Part shown: in pieces, positions 51,777 through 60,872 of the stretch | Position numbering within the stretch: position 1 is the first letter of the stretch | Layout: every line of letters begins with the position of its first letter | Notes under the pieces: generated by a model | The model's database searches: none | What the model was told of the DNA's origin: nothing | The model's input: the letters and a program-made list of their open reading frames with translations, nothing else | DNA from: Trinickia dinghuensis | Lineage (GTDB): Bacteria > Pseudomonadota > Gammaproteobacteria > Burkholderiales > Burkholderiaceae | DNA: 64,000 bases | Assembly: GCF_003367175.1 (NCBI RefSeq) | Contig: NZ_QRGA01000008.1 | Location: 1 to 64,000 of the forward strand | Reading direction: 5' to 3' | Program-made: the position numbers and the translations under genes

Positions 51777-52442
51777 ATGAAAAGCACGCGCAGCACAAGA
51801 TTCGCACTGCTCGCCATATGTATCGCAACGACCGCCATGCTTTCAGCCTGCGGGCACAGCGCCCCTTCTGAAAACGACGCGAAACAAGCGATCGTCAATG
51901 CGCTGGGCGACTGCAAGTACTTCCAGCTTGAAGACTTCAAGAAGGTGAATGGTACGCCCCAGGGTGACGATCACTACCTCATCGACGTGAAGTACACGGT
52001 CTCTATGAAGCCGACGCCCGAAATCAAGGCCTATGCCAGCGGGAAATACGTTAAGGAGGTTGACAACCTGAAGACGCAGCTCGCGCATGCGCATGAAGTC
52101 GAGAACGCGTGGAAAGCCGATGAGCAGGCTTGGATACAAGCGAATCCGGGCCAGGATGCAGCAGCGTACGAAGTTGCCCACCAGGACGGCTGGGCAGAAT
52201 ACCAAAAGGTCATGCCGCTGCTTCTCAGCGGCGACCAGCTCGTGAACAATGCTCCGCGGACAGCCAAGGCGGCGATGGAGCGCGCCATGCGGCAAACGTG
52301 TCCGAACGTCAGTACAACACTGCTCGACAATTTCTTCAACGGAAACGAATCCGTCGAGCAGTACGACGATGGGCTGGAAGAAACGTTCAGCGGCAAAATA
52401 GCGATGACGAAAACGGACAACGGCTGGCAAGAGGATCGCTGA
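51777..52442 (+). CDS. Lipoprotein of unknown function
   Basis: 221 aa from the ATG at 51777. Signal MKSTRSTRFALLAICIATT ends in lipobox MLSAC. The mature part has a conserved-looking KQAIVNALGDCKYFQLEDFK start and a helical acidic middle (WKADEQAWIQANPGQDAAAY). No family recognised; a role in the envelope is inferred from the lipobox. It lies between two strong terminators and is a single-gene unit. Confidence 0.78.
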   Translation: MKSTRSTRFALLAICIATTAMLSACGHSAPSENDAKQAIVNALGDCKYFQLEDFKKVNGTPQGDDHYLIDVKYTVSMKPTPEIKAYASGKYVKEVDNLKTQLAHAHEVENAWKADEQAWIQANPGQDAAAYEVAHQDGWAEYQKVMPLLLSGDQLVNNAPRTAKAAMERAMRQTCPNVSTTLLDNFFNGNESVEQYDDGLEETFSGKIAMTKTDNGWQEDR

Positions 52443-52503
52443 AGCCTCACGCCTCGAAAGCTCGCGGAGCACCCACCTTGGCAGAAAGCCCGCATACTGA
52501 GGC

Positions 52504-52546
52504 GCGCCGTAAGGTGTGCCTCATCCGCGGCGCACTTTCTTTTTTT
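52504..52546 (+). terminator. Rho-independent terminator
   Basis: GCGCCG (52504-52509) pairs with CGGCGC (52528-52533), with an inner AGG..CCT pairing, and is followed by TTTCTTTTTTT. Confidence 0.75.
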
Positions 52547-52970
52547 GTTGGATCGCGTTGGAAAAGGCTGGATTACAGTGCAGCAACGGTTCCGGCATAC
52601 CCAACGTCGGCTTCGCGGCAACGCGACCCACGAGCGGACGTTTGTGCCTGCCGCGTCACGCCGCACCATGCATCGCCGAGTGATCCTCGCCACGGCGGCT
52701 TCGTGCAACATCACCACCGCACCGGCGCTCATCCGGTGTGTGATTCGACCGGCCATTCTCCGCCACCGCTGACCGTCCCTACCCATCAATCCCCATAGCC
52801 GTGCGACACTCCGGCCGCATCGGCGCACTCCGCGGTTTCCTCCAGCAAGGCTTGTTCAACGCATGCCGGCACGCGCCGCAGCATGTGCACAGTCATACCG
52901 ATATCGGCAGGCGCCGAACAACCCTCAACGATGCTAGTGTGTGTGCTGCTTGGACGCTTGATTGAGACAC
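52547..52970. other. Region without supported gene
   Basis: About 420 nt between a terminator and the end of the PIN-domain gene. A short minus-strand frame near 52795-52960 reads somewhat protein-like (VPACVEQALLEETAECADAA) but has no supported start. Confidence 0.4.
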
Positions 52971-54002
52971 CTACGTGTCCAGCATGTCCCATTCGTCCCC
53001 GAGAATCCATCGCAACGCCGAGAGCTTGCCGTTGATCATTCCCCACTCAAAGTCGTCCCATGGGCCGAGGTTCTGAATGCCGACCTCGTCCTCAGTCCTC
53101 TTTGCGGCAGCGAGTGCGCCTTCCCATACGGTATCGAGCGTCTGGTCTGCCCGGTACGGGTTCCGGCTGTAGTCCTTCTCCGAGACGACATGATGATTGC
53201 CAGTCTCAATCCCGTGGCGAAGGTTCCGGTGGCGGTTGTACCAGACCTGCCGGAACAACAGGTGTTCGGCTTCGAGGATCTCCGGTAGCCGCCGCGCTTC
53301 CTGTGAGTAATTGAACTCGAAGTCGTGTTCGCCAAGCAGATTGGGGCAGTAGTCCTTCAGGAATTCAACCATCGATATCCAGTAGGATGACTTCGGTTCA
53401 TCGAACAGGTGCACGAGGTCGGCGTGCGCTTTTCGAAAATCGCCGTTTGCATCGCTGAAGTCTTTCGTGTTGTGAGTGACGAACGCGCATGGTGCGTCCT
53501 CGGTCGCGCCAGTAACCACATCGACGTACATCTCGACGAGGATGGCGTCTCCCACATTGTTCTTCGCGCGGTGATAGGGAGCGTGCTTCGCGAGAGCGCG
53601 TTCGGTGACGCGCTGCTTGATCGTGTCGCTGATCGCGAGCGCGGGTGTGCTGCGTAGAAGCCTGTCGATGCGTTCGATCGAACCGCCTACCGCGTCGCCG
53701 TCAACACCGATCCGGTGGTCGACCTCGTTCAGTCCTGCCAGCAGTTCGGCTTTGCGGCCGTCCTCGCCAAACTGATTCACGGCCTGCCTGATCAACCGGA
53801 AATGCGACTGCAGACCGCGCCGGGCCTCGTCGATGATACGGGCCGTGTTTCTGTCGAATTCGTCCAGCACCTGCTGCGGCACGACCAGTTCGACATGGTC
53901 GTTCTCGATAAGGTCTTCGAGCGCACTGATGACTGGCTGCTCGCGATAGTCCTTCGCGAGGTCGAGCCAGACGCAGGTATCAACCAGAAGCCGTATAGCC
54001 AT
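52971..54002 (-). CDS. PIN-domain protein (DUF4935-like)
   Basis: 343 aa. RLLVDTCVWLDLAKDY at the start supplies the first PIN acidic residue; AKHAPYHRAKNNVGDAILVE and CAFVTHNTKDFSD give the remaining acidic residues. PIN folds are ribonucleases. The C-terminal 120 residues have no recognised domain. No antitoxin gene is adjacent, so this is more like the long solitary DUF4935/PIN proteins than a VapC toxin. Confidence 0.82.
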   Translation of the reverse strand: MAIRLLVDTCVWLDLAKDYREQPVISALEDLIENDHVELVVPQQVLDEFDRNTARIIDEARRGLQSHFRLIRQAVNQFGEDGRKAELLAGLNEVDHRIGVDGDAVGGSIERIDRLLRSTPALAISDTIKQRVTERALAKHAPYHRAKNNVGDAILVEMYVDVVTGATEDAPCAFVTHNTKDFSDANGDFRKAHADLVHLFDEPKSSYWISMVEFLKDYCPNLLGEHDFEFNYSQEARRLPEILEAEHLLFRQVWYNRHRNLRHGIETGNHHVVSEKDYSRNPYRADQTLDTVWEGALAAAKRTEDEVGIQNLGPWDDFEWGMINGKLSALRWILGDEWDMLDT

Positions 54003-54056
54003 GCCGCTCCTCTTTCGACGATGGAAAAACGGAAATTCTAAGGGACCGGAGACGTT

Positions 54057-54284
54057 TTACTGGCGCGTGGCGGCCAAACAACGGGCCGCCTGTACCGCCG
54101 CGGCCTTCGCCGCTTCGAGACCAGCAGTTCTCGAATAGCCAACAACTGCCGCCGACTGCAAGGCTACCGTGCAGATGTCTGCGGCGACAGCCGGCTTGTT
54201 GTCGGCACGGATGATTACGTTCGCTCGCTGCCGCCCCGGAGCCGCCGCCCAAATTTCGGCGACCGCAAGAACCGCTGCCGAAGT
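54057..54284 (-). pseudogene. Start-less 3' gene fragment
   Basis: 75 codons open from a TGA at 54285-54287 to the TAA at 54057, without ATG, GTG or TTG in a useful place. The reading AVLAVAEIWAAAPGRQRANV, IIRADNKPAVAADICTVAL, AGLEAAKAAAVQAARCLAA is clearly protein-like with GC-rich third positions. It looks like the C-terminal end of a truncated or frameshifted gene. Confidence 0.45.
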
Positions 54285-54341
54285 TCAACGGCCGTTAGTT
54301 CCCGTTCGCCTAACGAAATTGGCTTCAATTCACTGGCTTAG

Positions 54342-54536
54342 TCAATCTACGAGCGCAGCATCCGAAAAAGTCCAGACACCGTTGCGGATCTCAGGACACA
54401 GCCGGTAGAACGCACAGGGAGCCAGTCGCCAGTCTACGGTTGCACGGAGACGATGTTTCTCAGTCAGGTACCGCTGAAACTGCAGTTGGCTCTGACACAG
54501 CGTCGGCGGCGCTAGTATAGGTACATCAGCGCACGA
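54342..54536 (-). pseudogene. Start-less gene fragment
   Basis: 65 codons on the minus strand, beginning inside the end of the PD-(D/E)XK-like gene in another frame and stopping at 54342. LQFQRYLTEKHRLRATVDWR and CPEIRNGVWTFSDAALVD read like a real protein end. With the fragment at 54057-54284 it may be part of one broken gene. No start codon. Confidence 0.35.
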
Positions 54537-56124
54537 TCACGTTACCCGGGAACATTTTCGGGAGTTCGTCGTCGCCGTAGTCTGCGATGAAGCTAATCGA
54601 ACTCTCGATGAAGTCGGGTCTACCATGTTCGAGCGGCCGTGGATACATCCTGAAGAGTCGTCCAAAAGGGACGCGGATATTTGCAGAATGTGACGCATCC
54701 TCCTTTATCCATTTGGCAAAATTGAACGTCCGCATGTCTGCAATCGCGCTTCGCGCTCCTTCTTGATTCGCGATAAAGACAGCTCCAAATTCGCCAGGGG
54801 GAATTTGTTCGATAGCCTCACCCAGCACAGACATCGGTCCCCATGAGCGCTTCTTGACTGCCTGTTCGTTGGTGTTCACCCACCGAAGGCCGACTGGCTT
54901 CTCAGCAGCATCGGTCGTCGACTCCTCGTGATTTTCGACGCGACACACGAGACCATCCCATTCTGCGAGATCGGAATTCCAATCGAAGACCTCATCAAGC
55001 ATGATCGGCGAATACATGCGTGTACGGACGCCAATGGGCTTGAAATGAGGTAGCTCCGAATAGTCCCACGTTCCCCAAGGCTGAGTCTCGGGCGGCTGAG
55101 AGCCTAGTAGATGCCGGCATCTCAACAAATATTCAACTATTTCATCAATCGGTGCCGCTTGCGCCTCGACGGAAAGGTTCAGCGAAAACGTGCCCCACAT
55201 ACCTGCACTTCGCGCGCCAGCGTCGAGCTTGACGAAGAGCTCACGCATAATGAGCTCTTCTTTGATCTCATAACTCGTAAGCGCCCGCTTGCGCTTGCAT
55301 TCAATGACCAGCGGATAGGGATCGTGGCATCGCAGGTCTGGCGTTTTTCCGCCCTTCGGGTCGAGGAACTCAATAGAGCGCCCCATTACGGAGCAGCCCG
55401 CAGCCACCAGAAGTTCGAACATGGTCGAGTCCACCTCGTTCGGCGCTCCGTTCCAGAGCGAACGGATGCGCTTTCGGGCGCCCGGAATCTCCGACAGCAC
55501 GTCGATCCGGTGAGCAAGCCGTGCAATTTGAGGTATCAAGCTTGCGCCGGCAAACATGTCGTACGTTTGGCTTCCCGAAAGGAAGGTATCGCAGGTACGA
55601 ATGCACTGAGCGAAACGATGTATCCGCGGATTCTCGATTTCTGGGACAACCCCCTTGACGATTGAGAGTATGCCGTTCGTTCCCGCACCCCAGGGCAAAT
55701 CCAATTCCAGTTCGCGATATTCACGCAGCTTGGTCCCTGGTAGCAGCTTCAGAAGCTGCTCGTACGTTCGCTCAAGCAGAAGATCCACACGATCGTTCGC
55801 CGGCACCTGGTCTGCGGTCAACTGCTCGCGATGGTAGCGCGGCATTTCCTCACCGGACCTTCCCATGGACTCAAGGTCCGCATCCGTTACTTCGAGAAGT
55901 ACTTGCATCCTCTGGAGGATCTCAGCGCTGCGCTCATGGATGGCAAGTGTATCCTCTTCGACCTGTCGCATGGCGCGTTCGGTCTCGTCGGACGGATTTT
56001 GGGCGAAACTCCGCCTAACTTCAGCGAGCCGGGGCAGCATCGCTTTTATCTCAAGGTGGTTCGCATTCCACTCTGCTTCGAGCGCAGCAAGCGCAGACCT
56101 GTCTTCGTCATCCAGCTCTCTCAT
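54526..56124 (-). CDS. Putative PD-(D/E)XK nuclease-like protein
   Basis: 532 aa from the ATG at 56124 (AAGGA upstream; a TTG at 56145 is an alternative). The first 90 residues are coiled-coil. Around residues 260-275 GKTPDLRCHDPYPLVIECKRK gives the D..ExK pattern of PD-(D/E)XK nucleases with an upstream GCSVMGRSIEFL strand. No other domain recognised. It could be a restriction-type or phage-defence protein; no partner gene is evident. Confidence 0.7.
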   Translation of the reverse strand: MRELDDEDRSALAALEAEWNANHLEIKAMLPRLAEVRRSFAQNPSDETERAMRQVEEDTLAIHERSAEILQRMQVLLEVTDADLESMGRSGEEMPRYHREQLTADQVPANDRVDLLLERTYEQLLKLLPGTKLREYRELELDLPWGAGTNGILSIVKGVVPEIENPRIHRFAQCIRTCDTFLSGSQTYDMFAGASLIPQIARLAHRIDVLSEIPGARKRIRSLWNGAPNEVDSTMFELLVAAGCSVMGRSIEFLDPKGGKTPDLRCHDPYPLVIECKRKRALTSYEIKEELIMRELFVKLDAGARSAGMWGTFSLNLSVEAQAAPIDEIVEYLLRCRHLLGSQPPETQPWGTWDYSELPHFKPIGVRTRMYSPIMLDEVFDWNSDLAEWDGLVCRVENHEESTTDAAEKPVGLRWVNTNEQAVKKRSWGPMSVLGEAIEQIPPGEFGAVFIANQEGARSAIADMRTFNFAKWIKEDASHSANIRVPFGRLFRMYPRPLEHGRPDFIESSISFIADYGDDELPKMFPGNVIVR

Positions 56125-56145
56125 CGTCGTCCTTGTCGTCGGCAA

Positions 56146-56674
56146 GTCATGATGGATTGTCGGTGATTTGCCGATTGATGTCGAACGATCAACGGTGCGT
56201 ACGTGTGGCTATGGACAACCGGTGTGGGCTGCCAGAAAAGTTTGTCCTCAGAGTGGCCCCTTTAACTGCGCTAGTGGCGGGGCGTGTCCTCTATCTTGAT
56301 CGAGAAACCAAAGCCCCGGCAGCGCGATGTCAAGTTGTGGGGATGCACCTTGCGGATTCCAGCGGATGTGATGAGCCGGACCGACAACGCGATCACTGAG
56401 ATCGGCGTTCACAAAGATCTAGGCGGTAGGGGACCGCTTGCGGGGCACAGCAGACGCTTGAATGTCCAATGAGACTAGCAAGCCGGCGGCCGAACTTGGG
56501 CTGAATCCGGCCCGACGATGAGGTGCGCACCGCACCGTTGGAAAACGCGACGACGACAGATGCCGTCGCCCCTCTCCGGACCTTGAACTCGGCCTCATCT
56601 ACGGCTGCTTTGATGTGTTTAACGGCCATTCCCACATCCGAGTCGGCTGGCAAATCGTTGCCCGTGACTGATTT
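56146..56674. other. Region without clear gene
   Basis: A minus-strand frame between 56393 and 56890 reads partly protein-like (GMAVKHIKAAVDEAEFKVRR), but it overlaps another candidate on the plus strand and has no supported start. No promoter or repeat is obvious. Confidence 0.35.
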
Positions 56675-56902
56675 TTGCGGCTTCGGGAAAGCCGATTGGA
56701 TCTCGTCCTGACTTTCTACCGCTCCAATCCGCCATCGGGTGAGAGTCTTTCCTGTGCCGATGACCTCACCCGACTTACGAAGGGCGAGAGCGAACGATCG
56801 CTGGCCAAGTTGCTCGGGTGTGGCCGCGCTACAATCGGCCGACTGCGGCAGGCGTCGCCGGAGACTGCAGCCACTCTCACCGCGGAGCAAGCATGGGAAT
56901 AA
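56675..56902 (+). CDS. Small helix-turn-helix-like protein or fragment
   Basis: Up to 75 aa. GESERSLAKLLGCGRATIGR looks like a helix-turn-helix, and the stop overlaps the start of the kinase gene by 10 nt, which suggests coupling. The start is uncertain and no ribosome-binding site is seen, so it may be the end of a larger lost gene. Confidence 0.4.
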   Translation: MRLRESRLDLVLTFYRSNPPSGESLSCADDLTRLTKGESERSLAKLLGCGRATIGRLRQASPETAATLTAEQAWE

Positions 56903-57444
56903 CCCGCATCGAAACGGCAGACGTCGAGGCCTTCGAGCGCCGTGTGCGCGAAATTAGGCACGGCCTAATCACGTTTGACGGGTGCATGCAAGCCGGCAAG
57001 ACGGAACTGATGCGCGAGATCGCGCGTCGCCTCGGGGTGCAAGGGCTCGACCTCGATGATTTCGTCGAGCGTCAGCAGGGCGTGTTTGTCGAAGCCCTGC
57101 GGCTTCAAGAACTGACAGCCGCGATTGAGCAAGCGCGCGCGAAGTCCGGAGTCGTCCTGCTATCTGGCATTTGCATGCTCGAAGTCTTGGACCGGATTGG
57201 GCGCGAGTCTAACCTGACCGTGTACGTTCAAGCGAACAACCAGGATGGCACGCCCGACGACATCGACCTCATTGGAGCCGAAACCGGACGACGCCCAGAC
57301 TTGATCGAGTTTTTTGGCGAACTCGAGGACGAATGTTTCTCGTATCACGCACGGTATCGCCCGCGCAACGGCGCTGACGTACTATTCATCCGGCCCCTGG
57401 AACAAGAGCAGCCGACCAGAGTGACGCCGGCACACGAGCGCTAA
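56893..57444 (+). CDS. P-loop kinase-like protein
   Basis: 183 aa from the ATG at 56893. ITFDGCMQAGKTELMREIAR is a Walker A in a nucleoside/uridine-kinase-type context (about 32-45), followed by GLDLDDFVER, a typical substrate-site DxD. Ends 14 nt before the next gene on the same strand. Substrate unknown. Confidence 0.72.
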   Translation: MGITRIETADVEAFERRVREIRHGLITFDGCMQAGKTELMREIARRLGVQGLDLDDFVERQQGVFVEALRLQELTAAIEQARAKSGVVLLSGICMLEVLDRIGRESNLTVYVQANNQDGTPDDIDLIGAETGRRPDLIEFFGELEDECFSYHARYRPRNGADVLFIRPLEQEQPTRVTPAHER

Positions 57445-57458
57445 CGATTGGAAAGCCC

Positions 57459-58127
57459 ATGGCAACGGACGGAATAAAGAAAAGTGCTCGCAGCAAAGAG
57501 GACCTGCTGGTAGCCCTCTCCGAGCAAATCGAATTGTTGAAACTCGGGTGCCGGAACTTCGACTCGGGCAACGAGATTGAAGCCAAAAACATAGCAGTTC
57601 GCCTCAGAGTCCTCCTACACCAAACGAAGCAATCGCATGCCTTGCTCGAGCAACTCGGGGTGAGGAATGGGTATTTCGTCAATACGGCCCATCGCTTGAG
57701 ACCGGAGAATCGTGGCTCTGATTTCGCGCTGACCTCCGTTCTCCTCGATTCAATGTCCGGTGCAAAATACGTCCCGCTTCTGACCTCGCGAGTTGGGAGT
57801 GTACGGCCATCCAAGAGAGTGTTTTCTGATTGGTGGAATACCCCTGTTATCAAGGATCAACGCGGAAACACGTTCTGCCGCCGGGACTTGGTCCTTGCCG
57901 TGTCGAACCAAGATGGTGGCGCACACATCGACCCTACGATCGACGAAGCGTATAGGCGCCTGACGCGCGAAAACTCGCTGCTGGTATTCTTCAGTACCGG
58001 CCCTGGAACTGCGTACGCGATGGGCAATCCTGTGTTGGCAAGCATCAGGCAGATCGCCTACGAGGTAGGGGAAACGCTGCGGACAAAGACTCCAAGCGCC
58101 TCGGCTTTTGGTGGTGTCACTGAATAG
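57459..58127 (+). CDS. Unrecognised protein with GGAHIDP motif
   Basis: 222 aa. NEIEAKNIAVRLRVLLHQTK near residue 38 and LVLAVSNQDGGAHIDPTIDE near 145 are striking and probably conserved blocks, but I do not know the family. It seems to be in one unit with the P-loop kinase gene (14 nt gap). Confidence 0.7.
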   Translation: MATDGIKKSARSKEDLLVALSEQIELLKLGCRNFDSGNEIEAKNIAVRLRVLLHQTKQSHALLEQLGVRNGYFVNTAHRLRPENRGSDFALTSVLLDSMSGAKYVPLLTSRVGSVRPSKRVFSDWWNTPVIKDQRGNTFCRRDLVLAVSNQDGGAHIDPTIDEAYRRLTRENSLLVFFSTGPGTAYAMGNPVLASIRQIAYEVGETLRTKTPSASAFGGVTE

Positions 58128-58152
58128 ATGTCAAGTCGCAAAGGAGGCGCCC

Positions 58153-58356
58153 ATGGCGCCACCGATAATTGATCTGTCCGACCCTGAAATGGTCAAACGC
58201 GCACTGCTCGACGAGGATGCCGATGTCGGGGCCGAGTGCGCCGCGCATCTGGACGGCGAGCTCACAGAGCTCGCCGACGCGCTGGCGGTCTGTTTCCGGG
58301 TCATATCATCGAGGCCAATCGCTGCGACCCAGCGGTGTAGCAGCCGGGCATATTGA
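58153..58356 (+). CDS. Short protein, probably truncated by integrase remnant
   Basis: 67 aa from the ATG at 58153 with a strong AGGAGG site. The first 50 residues (MAPPIIDLSDPEMVKRALLD, AAHLDGELTELADALAV) are acidic and helical; the last part is read through the antisense of an integrase remnant, so the true C-terminus is probably lost. Confidence 0.5.
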   Translation: MAPPIIDLSDPEMVKRALLDEDADVGAECAAHLDGELTELADALAVCFRVISSRPIAATQRCSSRAY

Positions 58357-58600
58357 GCGTCGACAGGTTCGGTGCGTATGGCCCCGGCACGGGAACAGAA
58401 AATCCGTCGCCTTCACTCCGCGGGTTTCGATCCAGGCTCCGAGGCTCTCACAGGTCTGTTCCGCGATCTCGACTTGCACCGGCTGCGGGGTCTTCTGCTG
58501 CCCATCGGCAGCGCATACCAGCAAGTGCCACGATGAAGACGATCAAGGTCGTTGACAACAACCTGATCGATGTCGGGGATCAGCGCCATCTGTAGCATGC
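58298..58600 (-). pseudogene. Tyrosine-recombinase (integrase) remnant
   Basis: Three pieces in different frames on the minus strand resemble a phage-type integrase: IDQVVVNDLDRLHRG (about 58535-58585), QKTPQPVQVEIAEQTCESLG followed by AWIETRGVKATDFLFPCRG (58377-58510), and QYARLLHRWVAAIGLDDMTR (58298-58360). The C-terminal catalytic HxxR and Tyr are missing. This marks an old integration event. Confidence 0.65.
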
Positions 58601-58676
58601 CGTATGCGACTATTTCACGCCGCTGCAGCGTACAGTTCTGTAAGATCACCCATCTATTCGGATATTTTCAAGACGA

Positions 58677-59495
58677 ATGAAGACCACCACCCGCGCTCCG
58701 CTCGACACGGGAAACACGACTACTACGAGTCGCTTGCTACACGATCGCGTGCCGTCCGGATCAGGGATGTTTCTCGTGACTGCCAGGCGCAACGTGTCCG
58801 ACTGGTTTGAAATGAAACAGGAACTACCGCCTGCAATGTTTCACTCGCGGGCCGCCCTCGAAAGTTGGGCCCAGGGGAACGGCATCAATGTTCAGCCGTT
58901 CCCTAACGCGTCTTCTGACAAGACAGTCCTATTGCGCAAGCTAGGCAGCCAACCGGAATACGAAGCTCTCTGGGTCCGCGTGGACTTTCGTGAATACCGC
59001 AACGTGATGAAGAAGTACCTTCGGCGATTCTATCTCTCGAAAAAAGATCATCGCGGTAAGCAGCTTTCGAAGGATCGTCAGGTTTCAAACGAAGCGGTTT
59101 TGGAAGCCGCCGCCAAACATTTCGATGCCGACCACGTCATCGCTCGACATCGTCTCGGCAATCACCGCATCAACGGCTGGGTGATGCTGCTGCCTGTCCC
59201 CAAGGGCTCGAATCGTGGATTCGGCAGCAGGGTTGAGAAGTGGGCATCTCGGGTGGCAAAGGACGTCCCGACTATCGCCATCACTCCTTTGCTCCTTCTT
59301 AAGCTGTACGGCGTTACCTCACCACCGAAGGACAAGCTCAACTTCGACAAGTTTATGGAAATGCTCGCGATGACGATTGAACCCTTTTCGGGGAAGGAAG
59401 ACCTCGTCGAAGCCGTTCGCAGCGAAATCCTGGCGCAATGGCCCGAGTTGCAGCAAATCGAGAACTGTTCAGCCGCACTGCGGCGAAACCCGTAG
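58677..59495 (+). CDS. Unrecognised protein
   Basis: 272 aa with start ATG at 58677; no clear ribosome-binding site. Basic and mixed alpha/beta (VMKKYLRRFYLSKKDHRGKQ; HFDADHVIARHRLGNHRING; TIAITPLLLLKLYGV). The His-rich DHVIARHRLGNHRI stretch is the only possible functional site. No family recognised; flanked by mobile-element debris. Confidence 0.6.
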   Translation: MKTTTRAPLDTGNTTTTSRLLHDRVPSGSGMFLVTARRNVSDWFEMKQELPPAMFHSRAALESWAQGNGINVQPFPNASSDKTVLLRKLGSQPEYEALWVRVDFREYRNVMKKYLRRFYLSKKDHRGKQLSKDRQVSNEAVLEAAAKHFDADHVIARHRLGNHRINGWVMLLPVPKGSNRGFGSRVEKWASRVAKDVPTIAITPLLLLKLYGVTSPPKDKLNFDKFMEMLAMTIEPFSGKEDLVEAVRSEILAQWPELQQIENCSAALRRNP

Positions 59496-60045
59496 GACTT
59501 TCCTCACCTTGCCGGCTGTTGACGACGTCTGAAAAAAGCCCCCCAGCGGCTGACCCATTCAATTGCGTTTGATAGTGGCCGAGAGTGTTATACCAACGGC
59601 TTCGTGTTCCTATGCCAATCGCCGCACAAAAGCCGAACGCCGCGTAATCAGGATGTCCCGCGACAGGCCACGTTTTGCCATCGCTCGATGAGGAAATGTG
59701 CTCGCTCCGCATAGCCTTCTGTACAGCGTACATTGATGGACACCGCGTCCCTCCCCAGTATGGAGTTTCGCGAAGTGTGTCGGCTTTCCTGCCATTTAGT
59801 ACCGAGTACCGCCATTCAATACCCGGCGACCAGACCGTTCTGAGCCCGATTAGCCTGTGGCAAGCGTACTATACTGCGCACCCAAGATAGACATTCACCG
59901 TATTTTATTATCATGACTACCGGCATGAATGACTGTCCAGGCGGACCGTCCCTGCCAGGCTTTGATGCCTATCAGGAACAGTTTGTATTGTACTTCTCTA
60001 AGGAAAGTATCCCGGGATTGGCCTCCAGCCAAGTCCCGGTAGATC
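59496..60045. other. AT-richer region without supported gene
   Basis: Only short, overlapping, start-poor frames occur. A minus-strand piece near 59500-59600 hints at a worn transposase end, but no family could be fixed. Base composition is lower in GC than the left part of the window. Confidence 0.4.
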
Positions 60046-60280
60046 GAGTTTATATTCACCTCCGGCAGAAGCCTGCGGTTGCTATAAACTCTTAATAGTG
60101 CTGGTGAGGGGTTGTAAATGCCCCTCACCAGTTAAAGAGGAAGAGATTATATTCGCCTCACGGCTACTATAATCTCTTTAATAGATCGCTTCGCTTCGCT
60201 CGCTCACTATCACACAAACCCCTCCGTAGGTTCCCCTCACGCAATTTGCGTGAGAGAAAAGGTGATGCGACTGCATCACC
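60046..60280. repeat. Cluster of five palindromes in AT-rich DNA
   Basis: Arms: GAGTTTATA/TATAAACTC (60046-60054, 60083-60091) with an inner CCGGCAG..CTGCGG stem; CTGGTGAGGGG/CCCCTCACCAG (60101-60111, 60121-60131); AAGAGATTATA/TATAATCTCTT (60141-60151, 60168-60178); CTCACGCAA/TTGCGTGAG (60236-60254); GGTGATGC/GCATCACC (60261-60280). The first and third share an internal TATATTC-R-CCTC...CTATAA layout, so they are related elements. Could be an origin, a packaging/recombination site or a small-RNA repeat. Confidence 0.7.
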
Positions 60281-60872
60281 CGGGCCTATATGATAAGTAT
60301 CGAAAGCGATAAAATTTATTTAGAAACACGAATTCCTTCTGTACAGACTATCAGGCGTGAGCGCCCTATCGTCTGGACAGAAAGAATTCGTTGTGTGTTA
60401 TGTTTTTCTCCTGAGAGGAAAATCACACACGTTGTTCGAATGTTGCTCGCACAACGACACTGCGAGCGATGCGCCATTCAGAAGCGCGCACATCCCTCAA
60501 AAAGAACGCGTGGGGCGCGCCGGCAGTCGGCACGCAACGCACCTAACGGCCCGGAGCGCCGTTCCGTGCATCCGACGCAGTTGGCTTTACCCGATAGTCA
60601 CGAACCGCTTAGAAGGGTCATATTCGGACAAAATCAATATAGCCGATATTTTCTTCGACGATTTGTCCCAAAATTGGCACGTCTGTAAAGTTACGTGCCC
60701 TCGCCGAACCGCACGATGTACAAGCGGTTCAGCCGGCCCACCTCTGATTGCGTGCATCCGAGAAATGCGCGGATCGACACGAGATTGCGCTTTAGGCTAA
60801 GCAGTGTCGTGCAGTCGGTGGTATTCGATCTATACAATCGGTACACCGCGTAAGCTACAGAAGGAAATTGGT
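60281..60872. other. Region without supported gene
   Basis: Two overlapping plus-strand frames (starting at 60290 and 60357) are open but show no motif, no ribosome-binding site and no family resemblance, so I do not call either. Confidence 0.4.

Noticed and set aside
56393-56890. 165-codon minus-strand frame
   Set aside because: Part of it reads protein-like, but there is no ribosome-binding site and it conflicts with the helix-turn-helix frame coupled to the kinase gene. Left undecided and not called.
59500-59740. Transposase end on the minus strand
   Set aside because: A few residues recall transposase C-termini, but the frames break and no family could be matched.
60290-60800. Two overlapping plus-strand frames (132 and 147 codons)
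   Set aside because: They exclude each other, have no ribosome-binding site and show no motif or family resemblance.
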